Source: Tetracentron sinense (taxonomy: Eukaryota > Streptophyta > Magnoliopsida > Trochodendrales > Trochodendraceae). From it: a stretch of DNA of 64,000 bases. The stretch is from positions 8,456,047 through 8,520,046 of the forward strand of contig CM026570.1 in NCBI GenBank assembly GCA_015143295.1, read 5' to 3'. The position numbers and the translations under genes were made by a program. Position 1 is the first letter of the stretch. Each line of letters begins with the position of its first letter. Shown one piece after another: positions 55,600 through 64,000 of the stretch. The notes beneath the pieces are model-generated. The model made no database searches and was not told where the DNA came from. It saw only the letters and a list, made by a program, of their open reading frames with translations.

Positions 55600-55848
55600 C
55601 CATCTTGAATTCAAGATGGTTGTCCTGAATTCCAGATAACCATCCTGAATTCAAGATGGTTGTCTTGAATTCGAGAAAACCCTCATGAATTCAAGATGGT
55701 TGTCCTGAATTCGAGATAACCATCCTGAATTCAAGATGGTTGCTCTGAATTCGAGATTACAGTCCTGAATTCGAGATGATTGTCTTGAATTCGAGATAAC
55801 CATCTCGAATTCGAGACAGTTATCTCGAATTCAAGACTATAAATCTTA
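55600..55848. repeat. 20-bp palindromic array, cluster e (12 units in register)
   Basis: GAATTC occurs at exactly 20-bp steps from 55607 to 55827. Odd units read GAATTCAAGATGGTTGTCCT and even units GAATTCGAGATAACCATCCT, close to reverse complements of each other, so every 40-bp pair can fold back. It lies between the transposase 5' end and the right TIR. Confidence 0.92.
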
Positions 55849-56114
55849 TTCGGGATGTTTAAGGATTTTTTGGATTATTCTTACAGGGGTTTAGTATTTA
55901 TCTTCCTTAGGTTTTATGGTTTCAATCCATAATGAGTTTGAAATGCAGAATAATGAACAAGGCTATTTCGATTTTGAAATTTTCAATATACCTCTTAATT
56001 TGACGCCTGAAGTGCGTGAGGATCCTTCTTCTTCTTCCTTCTTCCTCTTTTTCCTTCTTCTTCCTTTGCGTTCGAAATGGGTAGGTAAGGTATTCGATGG
56101 AATAGGGAGTTAGG

Positions 56115-56277
56115 CATAAACTATTAAGTTTTTATGGGGGCATTTTGGACATTCTCACAAGCCCTCCCGCACGCTTCGGCTCTACACATGTGTGGAGGCT
56201 GGAAAAAATAACTCCATGAAAAGGGAGCTGGTTTCCGTAATTCTTCAAAAATTGAAGGCTATTTCCGTACTTTTCGC
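56115..56277 (-). repeat. MULE right terminal inverted repeat
   Basis: Complement begins GCGAAAAGTACGGAAATAGC and pairs with 47295-47457. It ends 49 bp before the ARIA-like start codon (9 bp of this is the target duplication). Confidence 0.92.
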
Positions 56278-56325
56278 CTCTTTAAACTCCACTTCATCTT
56301 TCTCCGACTCCTCTACGGCGTCTCT

Positions 56326-56896
56326 ATGGAGCAGCAGAATCGCCGAGAACAGCAAACCCTCTCCGAGAGGAAAGGACAAAAACGGAAACTGAAGGAAGAA
56401 TTCGACGAAGTACAAGAGATCTCTCTCACATCTCCCGAAGCTCGCCATACCCTATTGCACGAGGTGAGTGCGCAGGTTAAAATCCTCAACACCACCTTCT
56501 CTTGGAGGGAAGCCGATCGCGCGGCCGCCACGCGCGCCACTCATATTCTCGCCGAGCTCGCAAAAAATGGTTACCAAACACTCGATCTCGTTTTATCTCT
56601 CTTTTGTATTCTCTAATTTTTTTCATTTCTTTCAGTGGCTTCTGCGATTTCTAGTGTTTGTGTTACTTCTCTCGATCTTTGGACGTACTGAGTTTCTTTG
56701 GAATTTAGGGTTTTGATTATCTAATCTGCATGCAGAAGAAGTTGTGAATGTTATTGTGGATTGCGGTGCGGTTCCGGTTCTGGTGAAGCATCTTCAGCCG
56801 CCCCCACCTTCGATAGAATGTGCAAACGGTCCGAAGCCTCTCGAGTACGAGGTCGAGAAAGGGAGCGCTTTTGCTCTCGGGCTTCTCGCCGTAAAG
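56326..56896 (+). CDS. ARIA: ARIA-like armadillo-repeat protein, exons 1-2 (partial gene)
   Basis: Exon 1 (56326-56569) starts ATG and encodes MEQQNRREQQTLSERKGQKR, an SERKGQKRK-type basic nuclear-signal-like stretch, then FSWREADRAAATRATHILAE. The GT donor at 56570 and AG at 56735 (phase 1) join exon 2 (56736-56896): EEVVNVIVDCGAVPVLVKHL, then YEVEKGSAFALGLLAVK, ending phase 0 at GTAATT. This is the start of the first ARM repeats of ARIA (ARM repeat protein interacting with ABF2) and its relative ABAP1, proteins of about 710 residues with C-terminal BTB domains that act in ABA signalling or cell-cycle control. Only 135 residues are in the window. No further ARM exon appears in the next 7 kb, so either the next intron is very long or the gene is truncated. 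A MULE now sits in its 5' region. Confidence 0.85.
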
Positions 56897-57063
56897 GTAA
56901 TTCGGCATGCATGCCATGCCATGCCTTATATTGTGTAATTCAATTTGCAAAACCTATTTAAGTTTCTGTTGGATCTGTGTACCGTGCTTGTGTAATTCAA
57001 TTTTCAAAAACTACGTAAGTTTTAATTGTCATGTTGTTATGTTGTAATAGGAGGATATTAGTT
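56897..57063 (+). other. ARIA-like intron 2, start
   Basis: Unremarkable intron DNA with a repeated TGTAATTCAATTT. The TRIM cluster begins at 57064. Confidence 0.5.
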
Positions 57064-58354
57064 TGTTAGGATTCCAATTGTCCCACATTGGTTAAGTATG
57101 GGCTTGGCCTTGTGTATATAAGCAAGCTCTTAGGCACCCTTCCCTTATAAGTTTCAAGGGTGAGTTCTACCCATGGGTTCAAATCATTTGGTATCAGAAC
57201 CAAGTTTCGATCCTGGGACTTGTGGGTTATGGGCCCACCACACTTTTACTCTATGGCGGGGCACTTCTCAGGGACCTTGTTCCTGTAGCCCTTTTAAGGT
57301 AGCCCTTTCCGAGACGGTGACCACACAACCGCAATCCATACTGTGTCCGAGCCCATACTCGACATGAACCTGACTCTAATACCAAATGATACGAACCCAT
57401 GGGTAGAACTCACCCTTAAAAACCGACTTATAAGGGAAGGGTGCCCAAAAACTTATATACACAAGGCCAAGCCCCATAGTTAACCAATGTGGGACAATTG
57501 GAATCCTAACATACCACCACGCTCCACAGCCGACGTCCACGACGACTTTCACTCTGAGGCAGGGCACTTCTTAGGGACCTTGTTCCCGTATCCCTCCCCA
57601 GGTAGCCCTTCCGAGACGACACAAATCAAATGACACGAACCCACGGGTAGAACTCACCCTTGAAAATCAGCTTACAAGGGAAGAGTGCCCAAGAACTTAT
57701 ATACACTAGGCCAAGCCCATACTTAACCGATGTGGGACAATTGAGATCTTAACCACCACGTTCCGCAACCGACATTCACGATGGCTCACTCTAAGGCAGG
57801 ACACTTCTCAAAGACCTTTGTTCCCGTAGCCCTCCCTAGGTAGCCCTTTTCGAGGTGGCGACCACAGAACCGCAACCCATATTGTGTCTGAGCCCATTCT
57901 CGACGTGGTGCTGACTCTGATACCAAAGGATACGAACCCATGAATAGAACTCAACCTTGAAAATCGACTTACAAGGGAAGGGTGCCCAAGAGCTTATATA
58001 CACAAGGCCAAACCCATACTTAACCGATGTGGGATAATTGGGATCCTAACATACCACCACGCTTCGCAGCCGACATCCACGACGACTTTCATTCTAAGGC
58101 GGGGCACTTCTTAGGGGCCTTTGTTCCCGTAGCCCTCCCCAGGTAGCCCTTTCCAAGACAGCGACCACAGAACTGCAACCCATACTGCATCCGGGCCCAT
58201 ACTCGACGTGGTGCTGGCTCTAATACCAAATGATACGAACCCATGGGTAGAACTCACCCTTGAAAACCGGCTTACAAGGGAAGGGTGCCCAAGAGCTTAT
58301 ATACACAAGGCCAAGCCCATACTTAACCGATGTGGTACAATTGGGATCCTAACA
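57064..58354. mobile_element. Rearranged TRIM retrotransposon cluster (five LTRs)
   Basis: One forward LTR (57064-57186) and four reverse LTRs (57387-57512, 57631-57752, 57928-58051, 58231-58354), each about 123 bp and starting, in element sense, TGTTAGGATCCCAATTGTCC with a TGTGTATATAAGC TATA box. PBS-like TTTGGTATCAGA (initiator tRNA-Met type) follows the forward LTR and precedes three of the reverse ones as its complement. The internal segments are 120-200 bp and non-coding, as in terminal-repeat retrotransposons in miniature. Outer flanks are TAGTT (57059-57063) and TAGTG (58355-58359), so the cluster may descend from one insertion that expanded by unequal exchange and partly inverted. Confidence 0.85.
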
Positions 58355-58760
58355 TAGTGTTCTCGCCTAATATTCATTTAACAATTTCGCTCTTCAGATG
58401 TTTCTATACCATCAGAAGTTGCAGCTAATAAATCAGCTATTGTAAAAGAAGAAACATTGAATTTGTTCTAGAAACATATCCAAGTGCAGATATTGCTGCA
58501 AAGATGGGTTTAATATGTATTAAGTGTTCATAATCCTATTTTTTTCAATAAACAAGCTTAGTCCCATTTTAATTCATAAGCAATTGTTTCTTTAATGCAT
58601 CTTTGCAAATGAGATTAACAGCCACCGAATACCATTTTGGAAATACGTAGCCTCACCTTGATAGGGGATCTCGCTTTAGACTCACTCAGACCTGAGTCAG
58701 TGTATTCTTGACCCACAAGTTTCCTGTGAGGAGGGGGTAGGTAGAGATATTGGGAGTTCC
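58355..58760 (+). other. Unassigned, with a short coding-like stretch
   Basis: Around 58400-58510 two frames read SEVAANKSAIVKEETLNLF and, shifted, ETYPSADIAAKMGLICI, which look protein-like and could be one sequence with a frameshift. I do not recognise the family. Confidence 0.25.
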
Positions 58761-59059
58761 CTCCCTTTTCCATACTCAAAAGTATCAAAATGGGTACATA
58801 ATAGGATAGAGGAGTTTGAAAGATTCTTAGGGCTGTCCTTTGATGGCCACGGGGAGGAGGTCATGGCTCTTTTCTTGAGTATAGAAAATCAAAACCTTTG
58901 TATTGTTCAGGTTAAGGAAAGTGATCGGTTCTCAATCTCGAAGTTATGAGATTAGCTAGCAAATTGAGAAGACTGGAGAGTTCTGTAAAATATGCTAGGG
59001 ATAAGAGCAAGGTGTCTTCCGATGGTGGTAGTTTCGGGGATAAGGGATGCTAGAGGTTC

Positions 59060-59980
59060 TTAATGGTTATACAACTTATATCTTGGAAAATAAGAGGATT
59101 GGGTAGTGTGGTCAACACTCAAGAGATTGGTCATTAAACAATTGGTTTGATCCAAAAAGTCATTAAATCTTGTGTGCGTAGGAAACCAAAATGGAGGTCT
59201 TGTCAGGGAATTGTAGGAGGATCGTCGATTCAACTGGAGGGCATTGCCTTCTATTGTGGCCTCTGGAGGCATCATAGTGGTCCTTGACAAGGAGGTAATT
59301 GATGTCTTAGATTCTGAGCTGGGTGCGTTCTTACTCTCATTCCAATGTAGATCTCGTAGTGATGGATTTTTGTGGGTATTCTCTGGGATATACGACCCTA
59401 CTTGTCGTGCCGAATTCAAAGATTTCTGGCTAGAACTAGATAATGTAGCGGTCAGATGGGGGGACCTTTGGTGTTTAGGATGTAGGACTTTGGAGACGGC
59501 TATAAATGTGTTCATTAATCTCGTGATAAATTTGGAGGTTGTCTTATTTCTTCTAGAATGAGACATTTTGAGGAATTTATTTATCAGCATTGTCTCACCG
59601 AGTACCCCCTAAAAGGGGCTTTATTCACTTGGTCGAATCTGCAGGAATACCCCATTTTAAGTAAGTTAGACAGATTTCTCTTTGCGGTCGTTGGGAAGAT
59701 AAGTTCCCCACCGTTATTCTATTAGCTCTCCAAGGCCAACCTCGGACCACACCCTCAGTGGGGATTGGGGGTGGCCCCCAACCTTTCAAATTTGAGAATA
59801 TGTGTATGCTCCACCCATATTTTAAGAGGTTGGTTAAGGAAGTTTTGGAGGAGTCTACATTTTGGGAATCAACTAGCACTATATTTAATCTCAAATTGCG
59901 CCCGAGGCATTGCTTGATGAGCTCATTTGCAGTGGAAATTTCCTCCAATATGAGATCTATTTATGTTGCATTTCTTTGAA
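59060..59980 (+). pseudogene. LINE ORF2 endonuclease-domain remnant
   Basis: IQLISWKIRGLGS at 59069 is the N-terminal motif of L1 apurinic-type endonucleases (normally ISWNxRGLG). Later frames give ASGGIIVVLDKEVIDVLDSE, RSRSDGFLWVFSGIYDP, PLKGALFTWSN, ILSKLDRFLF (catalytic SRIDRFL-type segment) and PFKFENMCMLHPYFKRLV, all in the order expected. The frame changes several times and stops are frequent, so no enzyme can be made. Confidence 0.8.
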
Positions 59981-60613
59981 TAAGGGACCATACAATTCAT
60001 ATAAATCTCAAAATCTCTATTGTCAAGATGCATTTCGATAGAATCATCCTAAGAGATAGTTCTAGGAATAATAAAGATGAATTTCAAGTTTTGGGAATGA
60101 AAAAAAAAAATATAAAAAAATGTTTACAATGATTGTTGAACTGGGGGAGAGAAAGAGACTGTAGGGGATAAAAACAAGAATTTTTTTTTACAGTGACAGC
60201 CGAACAAAAGAGAGAGTAGGACTAAATAAAAAACAAATAAATAGCTTGACAATCAATTGGTCACCATTGAGCGAGAGAGAGGATAGGGTAACATGAAGGA
60301 AACATGCTTCACACTGTACGGTTTATTTATTTATTTATCTGCAAACCTTTTCTTGTAGATATACAAACCCTAATGTATTATATGATAAAAGACACGAGAA
60401 TCATATAAAATAGCGTATTTTTGTTGACAAAGCTTTGTCACCAAACTACCATATTCAAATAAAACAATTTTTTTATACCCTTAAACAATAATAAAATTAC
60501 ATAAATTAGATTTATAATAATGACTGCGTAGGCGGCCAATCACTTGAGCCTGGCGGAGCGTCTGGTCGCCTAGGCGACCGCTTGAAGTGCCTGAGGTGAC
60601 GCCTTTAACAACT

Positions 60614-61690
60614 GTGGTCAACAAAGTTCTATTGGGCAAGTGGCTCCGGCGTTTTAGTTATGAGAGAGATAGTCTTTGGCGCCAAGCGATATCATCGAAA
60701 TATGGGAAGGTCTTAGGTTGGGACCCGAACGAGTTACTCACCTCCATGGCTTTGGGTTGTGGAAAGGCCTCATGTTAGGGTGGGAGGAATTTTCAAAAAT
60801 TGTTAGTTTTCGAGTGGGAAAGGGGAACGAGATTTGCTTTTTGGTGGCCAGGTGGTGTGGGAACATCGAGCTTAGGGAAGACTCTAGGTTCCTTTAGTGC
60901 TTACTACTTAGCAGAAAATAGGAACGCCATTGTGGAGTCTTGTGTCGACTACCCAACTGAATTTAGGGTTTGGTGTCCCAAATTGAGACGCAGTCTCAAC
61001 CATTGGGAGGCCGAGGGTCTTCTAAATATGTTGGGTAGGCTCAATGGGATCTCTATTTATCCCTTTCCCTTGAATGTCTATTTGTGGTCCTGTGACCACA
61101 ACGGCCAATTTTTTTGATCGATAAAGATATGCATTGATGTATTGAAAGATAAAGGCAATTATACATAGACAGGTAACAAAAAAAGGTCACAAGAGGGTGA
61201 ACCCAGAAAGAGGAAAAAGCAATAAGTGCAGGTCAAAAATTAGAACATGCCAAGCTTGGCAGGCCCCTCTGATTTCATGATAAGCTAAGTCAACTCGATC
61301 CTTTTATCATGCTCTTCGAGCTTCTCCATATCTCCCTTTCCCTTACAGTGTGGTATGGAAAGAAGGTTTGCCCTCTAAGATATATTTTTCTTTGGTTGGC
61401 AGCATTGGATAAGATTCTGTCCCGCGATCACCTTATGAGTAGAGGGTGGAAGATGACCAATGATTGCTTCATGTGCCTTAAATCGGAGGAATTGTTTATC
61501 ATCTCCTGCTTCACTGCTCTTTTGCCACTAAGATCTAGAGTTATTTCCTATCTCGTATCAAGAATCAATTGGGCCTTTCCTCACTCTTTCCAAGACTTCT
61601 TATCTTGTCATCTCCCCGCACACTTAGAGGGCGATGAGAGGGTTAAGTTGGGGTTCTTCTTACTGCTATGGCTGTATGGTCGATTTGGAA
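60614..61690 (+). pseudogene. LINE ORF2 C-terminal reverse-transcriptase region remnant
   Basis: [20 protein letters not shown], then RQAISSKYG, at 60620-60700 is the conserved post-RT segment. NHWEAEGLLNMLGRL follows near 61000. 61309-61690 gives LWLAALDKILSRDHLMSRGW and NDCFMCLKSEE, the zf-RVT zinc-binding segment (CxxC pair visible). The stretch continues after an insertion (61691-62036) as KGKEL-type sequence. The region 61115-61300 is unrelated or degraded. Confidence 0.8.
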
Positions 61691-62036
61691 CATGAAAATA
61701 AAAATCGCCGAAACCGATACGAAACGGATGATACGTATAGGTTTCGGTAGTCCCCTATACGATATTTATTCAGATACGAAATGAGTTAAGTGATCATTTA
61801 TTAGTTATTTATGTTTTCAATCTTGTGTAATTGTAATTGTGTTTGCTACTTTTGTCTTTGAGTCGTTTTCCATGACTTTATATTTGGTAAATTTGGCTCT
61901 CATGACTCATTTTATTTTTTAAAAATTTAATTGGATTTTTTATATAAAGAAAAAAAATACATGTATTGGTCGAAACCGATACGTATAGGTTTCAGTTGGG
62001 ACCGATACATCCCCCAAAACCGTATTTTTAATCCTT
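61691..62036. mobile_element. 346-bp insertion in the LINE with 9-bp duplication
   Basis: GATTTGGAA occurs at 61682-61690 and 62037-62045 and is single in intact LINEs (the WSIWKERN coding motif resumes across it). The ends are weakly inverted (AAAATAAAAATCGCC against GGATTAAAAATACGG), with CGAAACCGATACG words near both ends. A 9-bp duplication suggests a MULE-type MITE; no coding capacity. Confidence 0.75.
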
Positions 62037-62335
62037 GATTTGGAAGGAAAGGAACTCTAGGGTGTTAAAAAGAGTTTTTTCTTCGCATGCTAGAGTTTGT
62101 TTCAAGATTGGTCAGCTCTTGCCACAACGTGACAACGGTGCTCTATTCGAGAGGGGTTTGATATGGCGGACATGAATTATATTATGTAATTGTCGCCTTT
62201 TTCACTTCTAGTTCTTCCTTTATTTTTGGTATTTTCTTATGCTTTCTTCTAGGCTCAAGTCATCGTGACCCATTTGCTCAAGATTTTATCTTTTCTAATA
62301 TATATTGTCTCTTTACTGATTAAAAAAAATGAAAT

Positions 62336-62819
62336 AAATTGTATTAAGTCGTTTGACATGCACTAAGCTGTACAGGTTTTGCAAACAACTAGAAACTACC
62401 AGAATCAATTCTAGAATGTGCATGTGTAAATGAAACACTTAGTTCAAGTTCACTTATTCCATCATGTGCATACTAGATTAACATTCCTCTACTATTTCTA
62501 TTGGTAATCTTTATATTTCTAAGTTTTCGGAATTAATCGGTGATTTTTTTGGGCAAATTCTCTGGGTATTCAATATATACTTGTCCCCCCTAATTACATA
62601 TAGGTTGTTTGCAAACCATTTTACACGATGTAATCCTAGGTAATCAATTGAAGTAAGTGTTAAACAAAAGATGTGGCGAACTATATTATACATGACTTAA
62701 TAATATGTAAGTAAATTAAGATATCGTAAGAGAAATAGTTATAAACATGTTTTCTTAATTAGGAAAAGAAGAGAAATGTTTGAGCTTTAAAAAAATCAAT
62801 ATTCTTATTAGAACACGGA
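62336..62819. other. A/T-rich spacer, nothing recognised
   Basis: No coding, RNA or repeat boundary could be supported. Confidence 0.4.
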
Positions 62820-63245
62820 AAAGTTAGTAATCCTTGGCAAATTTAATAAGGCTAGTCAGTATAGTAGTATTAGGTTCGAAGGCCTAAAAGTAGCTGGGGA
62901 AAAGGGAATTCTAGTGCTGGTTGAAGGTGGTTCTAAAGTCTCAATTTAGCTAATGTAGTTGTAGAAGACGATACTAATAACACAATTTATTGGGCTAATT
63001 AGAAGAAGGGTCTTGGGATATTCATCTATGTTGCCACAAGAATTCAAGACTTGCCTCTTATTTTGAACAACCTATTCCCATAAGTTTCGTCTCAGCTAAT
63101 GAATTTGTGGATGTTCTGGCCAAGAAATGGTGTTCAAAGGGGTGTGTGTCATATTGTGGGGGGTGAATACACGCCTTAGTGATTTCTCTCTCTCTTGTTT
63201 CCCTTTTTTAATAATACTTTATTGTAACAATAAAGAAAAGTCAAA
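62820..63245 (+). pseudogene. LINE RNase H-domain fragment
   Basis: VEGGSKVSI-like sequence near 62920 and FVSANEFVDVLAKKWCSKGC at 63085-63145 match the start and end of the RNase H domain of plant non-LTR elements (VESDSK and the NxxADxLAK signature). The domain is followed by a T-rich run and AATAAAGAAAAG tail at about 63220-63240. Frames are broken. It may be the displaced 3' end of the LINE at 58760-62335 or a separate copy. Confidence 0.65.
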
Positions 63246-64000
63246 AAGTTGCTGAGAAATGGTATTTTGGTGCAAGCAGCTTCATTTTCTTGCACCTTCA
63301 TTTTAGTTTTTCTTTCTACTGGGAGGATAATGATGCAAAAAAGTTGGGTTGAAACACTGCGAGGCAGCCCAGCTTTCTTTGTTCCTTCTTTTTGGGGTTT
63401 GGACTTTGTTTTGGGCCATATATCTTCTAGCACTGAAGCAGATTTGGAACAATTTTGAAAATTTATTGGATCAGGGGTATTTTGTCATTTTATCTTGATT
63501 GAGATTCTGGTTAGGGTGCATGACGTTTTTTACCTGTATTATTTCTAGTTGCTTGTGTGAAAGGAAATATTAATATTGAGTTTTTCTCTGTTTAGGTTTC
63601 AAATAGAGGTATTATACAAGTCTTCTTGGGATTAATTTAGTGGTTTTGGGTCTTATTGTGATTGGGGTTTGGATTGTTATATAAATAATTTGGGTGCGTC
63701 CCATCCCTATTCTATAGATTTTGGTTTTGGAGAGCATGATCCCCCTCCAGCTAAGGTTTGAGAGATTTGGGAGTGTAAAAACTGAAGCTTGGAGCTCTAG
63801 AACAATCCTAGCCCATTCCCGTGATTCAGCACAAAGAATCACCATTTTTTTCAATCCAGCTGCGTTATCCTTTTTCAGCATGGATTACAAGGTATTTGGT
63901 TGATGTTCAGGTTTAGAGATGACATGATTTTTAAGCATCTGTATTGTTGTTTCTCACCTATTTGTCTCCCTCGTAACTAGTCTTACCCTTGATTCATATG
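63246..64000. other. Unassigned window end
   Basis: No ARM-repeat exon of the ARIA-like gene and no clear transposon were recognised. If the gene is intact, this is still intron. Confidence 0.35.

Larger units (their letters stand above)
47295..56277. mobile_element. ULP1-bearing Mutator-like element (MULE), 8983 bp
   Basis: Complete element with terminal inverted repeats and a perfect 9-bp duplication CTCTTTAAA at 47286-47294 and 56278-56286. It encodes a MuDR-type transposase on the minus strand and a DUF1985/ULP1 cysteine-protease gene on the plus strand, converging near 52 kb. This pairing is known from the Kaonashi-ULP (KIU) MULEs of Arabidopsis and CUMULE of melon. Both genes now contain stops and frameshifts, so this copy is not autonomous. 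Five clusters of a 20-bp palindromic repeat separate its parts. It inserted about 40 bp upstream of the ARIA-like start codon. Confidence 0.93.
58760..62335 (+). mobile_element. Decayed L1-type LINE (internally deleted)
   Basis: Consecutive parts of a plant L1 element occur in order on the plus strand: an ORF1-end-like stretch (58790-58900, EEFERFLGLSFDGHGEEV), the ORF2 endonuclease (59060-59980) and the C-terminal reverse-transcriptase zinc-binding region (60614-62100). The central reverse transcriptase core is missing between about 59980 and 60610, where unrelated DNA lies, including CCTAGGCGACC repeats typical of another transposon end (60520-60610). Many stops and frameshifts; dead. The tail after 62200 is T-rich and ends near an AAAAAAATGAAATAAA tract at 62323. 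Confidence 0.75.

Noticed and set aside
55600-55848. Regular palindromic repeats considered as a CRISPR-like array
   Set aside because: Units are contiguous without unique spacers, lie in a plant transposon, and there are no cas genes.

Overview
The window is nuclear DNA from a flowering plant. The evidence is spliced genes with GT-AG introns, a plant-type LRR receptor kinase, an ARIA-like armadillo protein, and plant families of transposons (Tat/Ogre-like LTR element, Mutator-like element with a ULP1 protease, plant Helitrons, TRIM, L1-type LINEs, a tRNA-type SINE, Tourist-like MITEs). Gene density is very low and most of the sequence is nested mobile DNA. A non-grass angiosperm is my guess from the AT-rich intergenic DNA and coding style; the species cannot be named from sequence alone.

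Layout. 1-12.9 kb: MITEs, two nested minus-strand Helitrons (4491-7080, with 6194-6487 inside), a foldback element with 9-bp target duplication (8261-8653), a hAT-type element (9119-9650) and an 86-bp stray copy of receptor-kinase exon sequence (10594-10679). 12.96-29.5 kb: one large non-autonomous Tat/Ogre-like LTR retrotransposon with CCTAA target duplications, decayed gag, no recognisable pol, two minisatellite arrays, and a solo LTR inserted into its 3' LTR. 29.5-33.3 kb: foldback repeats, a gene-fragment-carrying hAT-type element (30706-31909) with a deleted eIF5A copy, and a LINE RNase H fragment. 33.46-37.67 kb: the best-preserved gene, a two-exon LRR receptor-like kinase of the non-RD (FLS2/EFR/At2g24130-like) kind. 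38-47 kb: solo LTR, a second hAT-type element with a MITE inside it, tandem arrays of the common foldback module, a SINE, and a duplicated ~0.8-kb segment whose copies serve as empty sites for each other's insertions. 47.295-56.277 kb: a 9-kb Mutator-like element with TIRs and a 9-bp target duplication, carrying a DUF1985/ULP1-protease gene (+) and a MuDR-type transposase gene (-), both broken, plus five clusters of a 20-bp palindromic minisatellite. It sits about 40 bp upstream of the start codon of an ARIA-like gene (exons 1 and 2 at 56326-56569 and 56736-56896), whose next intron holds a rearranged TRIM cluster and decayed L1 LINE sequence to the window end.

Only two host genes are supported: the receptor kinase (pattern-recognition type signalling at the plasma membrane) and the ARIA-like ARM-repeat protein (incomplete in the window). 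Everything else is transposon sequence, captured gene fragments or unassigned DNA. The most unusual structures are the 20-bp palindromic arrays confined to the ULP1-bearing MULE, the eIF5A-bearing hAT-type element, and a foldback module that recurs many times and carries CACGTG (G-box) cores in several copies. All identities come from reading the sequence; no database search was run.
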